Source: Triparma columacea (Eukaryota; Sar; Bolidophyceae; Parmales; Triparmaceae). From it: a DNA stretch of 20,964 nt. A program made the position numbers and the translations under genes. The stretch spans positions 6,506 through 27,469 of the forward strand of contig BRYA01000516.1 of assembly GCA_030267965.1 (NCBI GenBank), written 5' to 3'. Below, one piece after another: positions 8,668 through 17,500 of this stretch. Below the pieces are notes generated by a model that saw only the letters and a list, made by a program, of their open reading frames with translations, searched no databases and was not told where the DNA came from. Each line of letters starts with the position of its first letter. Position 1 is the first letter of the stretch.

Positions 8668-11600
8668 CTAATGTCGCCAGTTAAACCAATTGCTGATCAT
8701 TACACCAATCCAATCTAGCTCAATCCCCGCATCTTCTCTTAGCTTCTTGGTCACTAGGTTTTTCTTTGCCTTGTCCGCTTCTTCTGCAGTTAATAGGCCT
8801 TTCGAAACCTTGACAAGTATGTGGTTCCACTCCGAGTAGTGTATTTCAACGACCGAAAACCCCTCGATTTCTAGGATACGTTTTTGCGCCTTGTAGAACC
8901 CGTCAGAGGTAAACTGATTTGTCAGGATGTCCTTGACACTGTGAGCCGGGGGGATTACGCGAACAGCGACCTTTTTGCTACTCTCGTGGACAAGATCGAG
9001 TCCCCCCCAATTCGCGATTTCCGTGACCACGACACCTCGGGATCCCCTGATGTCCAACCTGGGGTTGAAGTCTCTTCGATGCTGCGATACGGGCGAAGGA
9101 GGAGACGGACGACGGGAGGGTTAGGATTCAGGAAAGTTGGGGTGAGCTTCTGCGAGTTTCTGCTCTCACCTCAAAACCGAGCGAGTCCAGTGTTTCAGAA
9201 ATGTCATCTTTAATCCGCTCCACCACCGCTTCTGTCTTATAGGACCCCGCGTGCGCGTTGGATTGGGACATCGTCTCCCTCCCCCCCACCGTTGGGTGTA
9301 ACCCACTACCACCCTCTGGTTTCCTCATGTATTCTTCATATTCCGGGGAGGCCTCGAGTGACAGTAGGCCGCTAAGCTTTTCGTTCATCGGCATCGCCGA
9401 GGATGCAGGATTTCGCTCCCCCCCCTCTCCCTCCTCGCCCCCCCTCCCCTTGGGATCTTCGCCGAACTGCGATCTGACAACTACGCTATTTGGATGAGGG
9501 CGGGTCGGAAGCGTGCTAAGAATGCGCTCGTTCTTGCCCTCGATCGAGTAGATGGTCTCAAACATCTCCGTATAGTCTGAGAGAATGGCCTGGAACTCCG
9601 GGTCATCTTCGCACGATATACTCCCACTGCTTTCGATGTAATCGAGGTGGGACGACCATAGGAAATCGACAGCCTCCCTGAGCTCAGGGTCGTCGACGCA
9701 CCCGAGGACAGTCATTGCCCACATGAGTTTCATATGCAAGATCCCTGGGGGCGGGGGAGGGGCAGGGCGAAGGGTTGCGTTAGTTTATACGTGATATATG
9801 GGTTGCTTTCTTATCCCCCAATGCTCTATGACCCCCCTCTCACCTCGCAAATGCGGCTTGACGTAGGGAAAGAATCCCCCGTAAGAGTTAGCATTGCCCT
9901 TCACCCCAAGCCCGTAGCACATCAACCCTGGATTCTTAACCCCTGACCTCGCAATCTTGTCCGCACTCAAGTACTCCCTGAAGAACGAAATTGAATCGGG
10001 CCAACCGTAAGTTCCCAACATGACTGCGTAATTTACCCCCCTATAGGAATTCGCCCTGAGACCGATGTTTTTATTCTCGGGTTGGTAAATGCTGCAACAG
10101 CGGGGGTGAACAGTTGTGTGTTAGCGTATACTTGTGGGGAGTTTGCGAGTTAACCCTCCCTCACCTTTGCAGCTTGGGCGCCGAGAAACGGTGGTGCCCG
10201 AGGAAAAACACCCAAGAGAGCCCCACGCGTCTTATCATTGTCTTGTCGTTATTTATCAGCAACCCAAGATGCCCCGCAATGGCCTTCGCGTATTCCATGT
10301 TCTTGCGCTGGAGATCGTACCCCCTCCTCCTTGACACGGTGGGGTCCTTCCCGCGACTTAAGAGCCAGAAGTAGTTCGGCAAGTCCTCTTGGAGCAGCAC
10401 AGCCATCGCCCTGAACAATGAGAAGGCGGGGTATTTTTCGTTGGTCCGGACCTGTTGCAGGAGGGTTTTAACAAACGGCTTCTTGCGGAGGTGGTTGAAG
10501 TATTTCTTGGCAATGGGAATCGCCAGTTCCCGGGTTCGGGCATCATAACACAAGCTGGAGAGGCATTCGGCAAATACTGAGATGGTGGGGTGCTTCGCCT
10601 CCCGAACTATTCTCTCAATCTCATCGTCATTCAACCTCTGCGACGAGCAAAGCGAGCCACGAAAAAATTTGAATTTGTGGGTTAGAATCGTTATGTTCAG
10701 GTAAGTGGTCAAGGCCAATCTTATGAGGGAAGCATAGGATACAAGTCTTTCAACCATTGACGTTGTTGTTGTGCTGGTTAATTTTTACCCATTCCTCACC
10801 TGCAATATCAGCGAGAGGAGCGGCAAGGTAGCATCAGATAACTGGTAAACCAAGGCCCCCGAACGCATCCCTGAGATCCCTGTAAAATAGCTATCCCTGA
10901 ACTCTGGCAACGACATCATGTTCGTTCTTTCCCCAACTTGCAGGCAAGAATAAATCAGCCTGACCAGCCTGTACGTCGAGATGCCCGACAGCGTCGTGCG
11001 TGACCCCAAATTTCCCCTAATGGACCTTAGCAGAGCCAGCTCCTCCTGCTTCATGTAATTAATTCTGGGATCCTCCCTGATAATTGTTACCAGGAGCCTC
11101 AGAGCACTCGTATCCCTGATCAGACGTAGCGTCTCGGACGTAAGGGAGTCAAGAGACATTTCTTCCGAAACCAGGAAGTCACGGTTGCTAGATTCCCAAC
11201 GGGCCAGCACCTGCTCTGCCAAGTCCTTTGTGGACCCTGTGTGCATGTGGGGTAGTGGTTGGTTTGAGGATGAGGGTCGCGAAGATTTGCATTCACCCCT
11301 ACAAGACTGCCCCCCAACCCCTCACCTGCCTCCTTCCACCCCCCTCCCTTTCTCCAACCCTCGAATCCCTTCTGACTTATCTCCTTCACCTCATCGTCCC
11401 ACTGATCTCCTCCATTTTTCTTGATTATTGATTCCTCCAACTTGTCCATCGGATCATTAAACGTTGGCAGTGGTAGTTTATGTTTTGAACCACCTGCTTT
11501 GAAGCGGTAATACCTATTTACGCCACTAGTTTTGCCTCTAATTGCATTATGTTTCTTTCTCCATCGTTGCAGTGCGCGAATGCTCGTGTTGGAATAACTT

Positions 11601-11695
11601 TTGAATCTTGAAATTCCAGGCATGCGACTTTTATTAAGAGCTCTAACTTGATGGTGCACAAAATTGCGCATGCATGCTCGTTGGAAGCTCAGCAT
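8668..11695 (-). CDS. RAP-domain (FASTK-like) organellar RNA-binding protein, probably mitochondrial
   Basis: Six exons, 11695-11326, 11236-10800, 10637-10165, 10091-9844, 9744-9170 and 9081-8668, with introns of 89, 162, 73, 99 and 88 nt in phases 1, 0, 2, 1, 0; 838 aa. The N-terminus (MLSFQRACMRNFVHHQVRAL...) has many Arg/Lys and no acidic residue for more than 60 positions, a mitochondrial-type presequence; Met9 and Met25 are alternative starts. The middle is made of helical, leucine-rich segments typical of FASTK/OPR-type RNA-binding proteins. The C-terminus carries the RAP domain (about aa 735-795): VAVRVIPPAHS, then AQKRILEIEGFSVVEIHYSEW, the hallmark of this family. Relatives process, stabilise or help translate organellar transcripts and rRNA; the RNA target cannot be read from sequence. 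Exon joins rest on GTGAG donors, branch sites and phase. Shares its promoter with the NSUN2-like gene. Confidence 0.82.
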
Positions 11696-11746
11696 GTCGA
11701 TTGCTAAAGTTGATCACTAAAATATTGCCCAAAATATTGATCAAAT
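11696..11746. promoter_or_regulatory. 51-bp divergent promoter with paired repeats
   Basis: Only 51 bp separate the RAP-gene start codon (11695, minus) from the methyltransferase start codon (11747, plus). The interval is AT-rich and structured: AAAATATTG at 11719-11727 and again at 11731-11739, and TTGATCA at 11710-11716 and again at 11737-11743. Both words contain a palindrome (AATATT, TGATCA). If downstream Met codons of the RAP gene (11671 or 11623) are the true start, the spacer is longer. The repeats are seen directly; a role as protein-binding sites is inference. Confidence 0.55.
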
Positions 11747-13881
11747 ATGAACGACGATTTTATGATGGCAATGGTTGGGGCAGCTCAAATACAGGATCGG
11801 GATCTGGCAAAAAAGAAGAAAAAGAAGAAGAGGGGAAGAAATGTAGGGGAAGACCTGAACAAGGGAGACGAGGTTAAGGAGCTCCCAGGACTACAGGGAC
11901 AGCAAAGGCAGCAACAAGAAAACAAGAAATCGAAGAAGGAGAAGGAGAAAAAGGGACCAAACTCACTTAGGAACGCAATAAAGAACAGCAACAACAAAGG
12001 GGAGTCCTTGACAGCAGCGCAGCGGAAGGCCAATGAACTCTGGTTTAGGAAGGCCAACTATGGAGAGATTCTGTTTAGGGGATATTATAGGGGCCAGAGT
12101 AAGGGGATCATTGTGTGTGCGGAGGCGGCGGGGGGGGCTGAGGTTTCGTCATCAATTGGGGGCCTCAGCAAGAAGGATAAGAAGAGGAGGAGGAAGAGGG
12201 AGGAAGGAGAGGTGAGAGAGGGAGGTCAGGAAGGATGGGTGGTGGGGGCAGTGCAATCTCGCCCTTAATATAGACTTGAATCTTACCTCCCCTCTCCCCC
12301 CCTCCCTAGTTTAACGACTTCATGGACTGCCTCAAGACCCCTCTTCCAATTACTTTCCGTATTCGCTCCACCATCTCTTCTTCGTTGAAAGCTACCCTCA
12401 CGGCAACTCTGTCCCACTCAATCCACCTCCGCCCTGTTCCATTTGACCCCAGCGGCCTAATCTTCCAGTGCTCCAACGACATCAACAAAGCCTCCATCTC
12501 CAAGAGGGGCGACAAGCATGGCTCTCCGGTCGCGGCGTTCCTGAGGAAGGGACTAGAAGAAGGGACGCTGGCGAGGCAGGAGCTCGTGAGCATGTTCCCA
12601 GTCCTGGCTTTGAAGGTGGAAAATGGGGACAGCTGCTTGGGTAAGTAGACGGAGGAGGTCGTTCGCCGTCGACCTAGAGCCCCTCTAAACTAGTTCCCAT
12701 TACTTGTCATTAATCTCTAACCCGATCTTCACCTCCCCCCCCCCCTACCCAAAGACCTGTGCGCCAGCCCTGGGAGCAAGACCATGCAACTTCTCGAGTT
12801 TGCCTCCTCCGGCGGCCTCGTCGTCGCCAACGACATCCATCCAGGCCGCGTCTCCGCCCTCCGCGACGCCATCGTCGGCCGGAGTGGCCTCCTCCCTTCC
12901 ACCCTATCCCGCCTTGTAATCGGCTGCCACGACGGTAGTAAGTTCCCGAAACCGAAGGGTGGAGGGTTCGACAAGGTGCTTACGGACGTGCCATGCTCGG
13001 GGGACGGGACAATCAGGAAGGATGGAAGCATTTTGCCTCGTTGGAACCCCTCTATCAGCAACGGCCTTCACGCGATCCAGGTAGAGATAGGGTGGAGGGG
13101 TCTAGAGCTCCTCAAGGTCGGGGGCGTCATGGCGTACTCAACCTGCACGTTCAATCCAATTGAAGACGAGGCCGTCGTCCAGGAGCTAGTCAGGAGGGGG
13201 GGCGGTGCCGTTGAGATCATCGACTGGCCCTCCGATGTCCTCCCTGGCTTGAAAAAGAGGGCGGGTAGGGTGAAGTGGAGAGTCGCTGACCACGTCGAGG
13301 GAAGTTCTGACAACGACGACGACGAGGTCAAAATTCGGTGGCACGATGACGGTTTCGAAACAGCCAGGAGGTCGGGCATGGCAGGAGTGGTGAGGAGCCT
13401 CTGGCCACTAGATGGGGGAGGGAACGAAAAGTTCGGATTGGAGAAGTGCTGTAGGTTCCTACCGCAAGACCAAAACACGGGCGGATTCTTCGTCGCGCTG
13501 TTGAGGAAGAATGGCAAGGTAGGAGAGAAAGAAGCGGAGACGGTTGTGGGGGAGGCGGCGGGGGGCGAGAAGACCTTCGTCCCCATAGACAACAGGAGCC
13601 TTCAAAGAATCTCGGGAATGGACTGGAAGGTCAGCCTCGATGAGGTCCGGAAGAGGCTTTGGGTGACCTCCCAGGACAAGGGCGAGGTGATGCTGTGCCC
13701 TCGCCGATTGTGGGAAATGTACGCGGGGGAAATAACGAAGGTTGGGGAGGTTGAGGAGGGGAAGGGGGAAGGGGTCCTCAACGCGCAACATGTGGGCGTC
13801 AAGGTACTGGAGAGAAAGGAGGGAAGCCTAGAGTACAAAATAGTAGGCGAAGAAGCGTGTAAACTCGAGGGACTGTTGTGA
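11747..13881 (+). CDS. NSUN2: tRNA (cytosine-5)-methyltransferase, NSUN2/Trm4 type
   Basis: Three exons, 11747-12211, 12310-12640 and 12755-13881, with introns of 98 nt (phase 0) and 114 nt (phase 1, GTAAGT donor); 640 aa, slightly below yeast Trm4 and human NSUN2. It transfers a methyl group from S-adenosylmethionine to C5 of cytosine in tRNA. Motifs: FNDFMDCLKTPLPITFRI (aa 156 on), the AdoMet loop DLCASPGSKT (266-275, codon 266 split by intron 2), NDIHPGR (291-297), DVPCSGDGT (343-351, with C346) and STCTFNPIEDEAVV with C396; these are the two family cysteines, the TC cysteine being the nucleophile. The first 155 residues are disordered and Lys-rich (a seven-Lys run at 22-28, KKDKKRRRKR before the fold), consistent with nuclear targeting. 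The C-terminal domain contains LPGLKKRAGRVKWRVAD and FLPQDQNTGGFFVALL, as in NSUN2. Start context is ATATG at the promoter edge. Confidence 0.93.
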
Positions 13882-14549
13882 GAATAAAATCTATTATTGC
13901 TTCCAGTATGAGGAAATCGACGTGTAACGACGTGTAAAGTAACATGCTTTTCATAAAGTTCAACTGTCATTAAGTTCACGCTGATGTAAAGTTTTGTAGT
14001 CACTCAGATATTTGTTGTGGTGCTGAGGAGGGCAATTGGAAAAAATATATTCAAACCTTATTGTTCGTTACCTTTAATTGCAGTTTTATACAGCACCGTG
14101 TCCAAGTATTCACTAATTCTCCTTATAAGGACTTTTTCATCGTTCGAGAGGTAGTCATAGCTTCAGAGTAAGCTCTCCTATTCTCGAAGCTTCGGGCCTT
14201 GGAAAACTTGTGGAGGGGAGGGAAATCGAGGGGACGAGACAAAGGTAAGGAGGGAGAGAAGGCGAGGGGTGCGTAGAAGGCGGGGGCAGAAGAGGGATCG
14301 GTGGGGAGAGAGGATGGGAGAGAGAGGCAGGAAGGAGGCCACACAACAGCCTGGTCGGACCTGGCCAACTGGACTGGCTCCTTGGGGGATTGGGGGATTG
14401 GAGAAATTTTCATCAACTAAGCATTTTTTAAAATGTGGAGGGCTTGTGGCGACGGTTGCACGCGAATTATTTTCAAACAATCTAACTCTCCTCCATTTGC
14501 GGTCGTTCGATCTATTTCGCACTCCCGCAGGCTTCTGTTGGACTGTGAG
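13882..14549 (+). other. Intergenic region and 5' leader of the START-XKR gene, with probable 5' UTR intron
   Basis: No gene is apparent. Items seen: AATAAA at 13883, a tandem CGACGTGTAA x2 at 13918-13937, and a purine-rich stretch at about 14205-14340. A probable 5' UTR intron spans 14245-14530: donor AAAG/GTAAGG, branch-like TCTAAC at 14481-14486, pyrimidine-rich run and acceptor CCCGCAG. Its removal deletes the ATG at 14433 and leaves the ATG at 14550 as the first start codon, which is why I begin the CDS there. Confidence 0.5.
13883..13888 (+). other. Poly(A) signal AATAAA after the methyltransferase gene
   Basis: A perfect AATAAA begins two bases after the stop codon (TGA 13879-13881). 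It is a plausible poly(A) signal but implies a very short 3' UTR, so a downstream site could be used instead. Confidence 0.4.
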
Positions 14550-17500
14550 ATGAATAACCATGAAGCTCTGCTCGCTGAGAGGGAGGAGAAGATCGTGCAG
14601 CTCGAGGCTATAACAACAAAACTGTTTGCCGACCTTACTGCTGCCGCATCTTCCGCCAGCGAAGTTGCCGCCGCCGTCAAGGACGCAGCAGGCGAGGGCG
14701 CTTCTGCAGGCGGCATTGTCACGGTTGTAAATGACCATGCCATCACCCTTAGGGCCGCTGCAGATCGCGCCGCAGCTCACGAACATGCCACTGACCGTGT
14801 TGAGACCATCGAGGTAGCACAACGCCGCGCCATTGTCCCCAAGGCCACCGAAGACTATGTCGACGCCCCTGAGGTTGCCGCAGAGAATACTGCCGCCCCT
14901 GAGGCCGTCGATGACTCTGCTGCAGCCCTTGATGGTGGCACGGACAACAACACCACCCACCCTGCCCTAGATAAGATAAAAGACAAGCAACATCAAGCCC
15001 ACGAGGAGATGGTGGGCGTGCTTGTCGAGCGCGGTGCCGTTGAAGGCATCATTGAGCAGTCGTGGGATACCAAGAGAGCAAATGTCGGCGTAGTTGTTCA
15101 TGACGAGCAGCAGCGTGTCCTCGATTATATTCTTACCGACTGTAATTCGGGAGTTTTCCGACGCGCCACTATCCATAGGGAGAAGGGGGATAGGATTGTA
15201 TTTTGGCAACATTTCCTGAAAGGAACGAAAGTCGTCCAGTACCTCCTTAGAATCAGAGCACTTAATAATGAAGACTCGGACCAGTGTGTCGCAATAGAGT
15301 CGGAGGACGAGAAAAACATACCGAAGGAGGCGAAGATGAAACTTGTAAAGATTGCGACTTCTACGAATGCGCAGAGAGCGAGGGTCCAGGGTGAGATCAG
15401 GCTTGTGAGCTACAAATATGGGCAAACCGCGCTTACTCTTGTCGGAATGCTAGAAGTCGAGGGGATGGTGGGGGCCTCTTTGGGTAGTTCCGCGATTGGG
15501 GGGGAAGGGAGGGGGGACGTTAACACCATTTACACGTCAATCAAGGGCCTGGTGGAGGAGATCGAGAAGAACTTTCACAATCCTGAGGTTGTTGATGAGA
15601 GGAGGAAGAAGCACTTTATGGAGGAGGTTATTCCAAGTCCGCCTCCGATGATAGAGGAGGAGGAGAGAATGCTGGAAGGAGTTGGAGGGTTGGAGAATAA
15701 ACTGCATAAGAAGGGGAAGAGAATAAAGGGGACATTGAAGGAGGGGGTGGACAAGTTCCTGTGGAGAGAGGGGGACAAGGTGTGGGCAGCCTTTGGGGTC
15801 AATGTGGACAAGTCAGCGAAGGGTGTATTGGCAGAACAATTTCTGTTTGACACATTTGCGCTATCTGAGAAGCACGTAAAAAATAATGGGAACTTACCAA
15901 GGGTGATCAGAAATGATGTCGACACAACTAGAAGCATGCATTATCATGTAGGTAAGAAGGTCCCTGCTACCACCAATAGACTATTCGAGAATTGGTTCGT
16001 GTGGAAGGAAGTCAAACTTGAGAATGGTCGGACTTCATACATGTTAGCTTTTGTGCCACTGACAGAGTTCCCTGGAGGAGGCTTCAAGGACCTCAGTAAG
16101 GAAGGATTTGTGCTGGCAGAAACTACAGGTGCCTTCTTCTTCAACGAGATTGCTCCAAATGTCTGTAGGGTGACACGTATTCAGACAGTTGATCTTCATT
16201 TCACAAGCCTTCAAAAGACACTGATGGACAAAGCAATTGACTACCTTGCAAAGAATGAGCTTGTTATTGCCAACAGGTTGCAGGAGAACTTCAGGAGGAA
16301 TTGGAAGAAGGTTGATGCTGAGGTCAGGGGGGCTCTGGTGGAGAGGATGAGGGAGGGTGTTGAGTTGGAGGAAGACCAGAAGAAGGTGTTTGGGGAGTTG
16401 GAGGAGCTCTTTGGTGGGGAGGATGAAAAAGGGTGGGGGCCTCTCGAGTCACCTCATGAGGGAGTGAAGATGGAGATCATGTACAAGCAGCAGGAGAAAG
16501 GGGAAAAGACACTTACTTTTGGTAGAGCTGAGTGCATCACCGACTGCTCAGCCGAGGAAGCAGTTGCTTGGTTCTTTGAGTTCTGCAGCAGGGAGAGGAT
16601 TCTTAAGAGCAGAGAGACAGGGGATCCTGCAAGACTTGAGATAAGGATGGAAGGACAGGGAAGGATCAATGAGAAGCTATTTGCAGTAGTAACGAAACTT
16701 CCCTTCCCCTTCCGGAAAAGAGAGGCCGTCATGCGATATGTATGGCAAAAGGGATACCAAGACGGCAAGATGTTATTGGTATTTGTTCCAGCAGAGGAGC
16801 AGGTGGACTATGGGGAAAAACTTGGAAAGCTTGTGCTTGCAAGAACAAGTGGCATTCTAACTGCCAAGAATATTGAGGACCAAAATGGTGTTCTCCAGTG
16901 TAAACTTACATTGACCCAGTTTATGGACACAGGGGGGCATATTCCAGTCAAAATTGTCGACAGATCTACCCCACGAGTACTAAGTACGATAGCAACACTA
17001 AGGGACTCCTTCAGGCGGGATGGAGAGGTTGATAAAGCTGCACTGGCCTCTCTTGCCAACATTATCAAGAGTGTGCCTCAAGATTATACAGATGAGGAGA
17101 AGGATGCAATCAGGAAGGGGAAAGAGTTTTATGAGAAGTGCAAGGAGGGGAGGAATTTTGATGATCTGAAGGGTCCTGATAAAAGGGTCAAGATGAAGCT
17201 AGTTCATGTTGATGGGACAAGCATTGGGACTGGTTTTGCCACTACTGTAGTTGATGCTAGTGTGGAGGAGTGTGCTGCCTATGAGTACTCTAGCCTCTGC
17301 AGTAGAAGTTGGAAAAAATTGGCTTCACAGTCAGGATTTTCTCAATTGAACACAAAGTTTGTAAACAACCACACTCTCTACTACATCACAACTAGGAATC
17401 TTGGCATCCCTGGATTTAATCCTCGTGATAGTAGGATTAAAATTACCTGGTCCAAGCAAGATGACGGCAAAGTTATTATTGACCAGGCAAACACTCAGGA

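Noticed and set aside
10638..10757. RAP-protein exon starting at ATG 10757
   Set aside because: Its phase does not join to the preceding exon; the CGCAG acceptor at 10638-10640 does and has a branch site and pyrimidine run.
14433..14549. Start of the giant protein at ATG 14433 (39 extra residues)
   Set aside because: Lies inside a probable 5' UTR intron and the peptide has no feature shared with the rest; kept as an alternative only.
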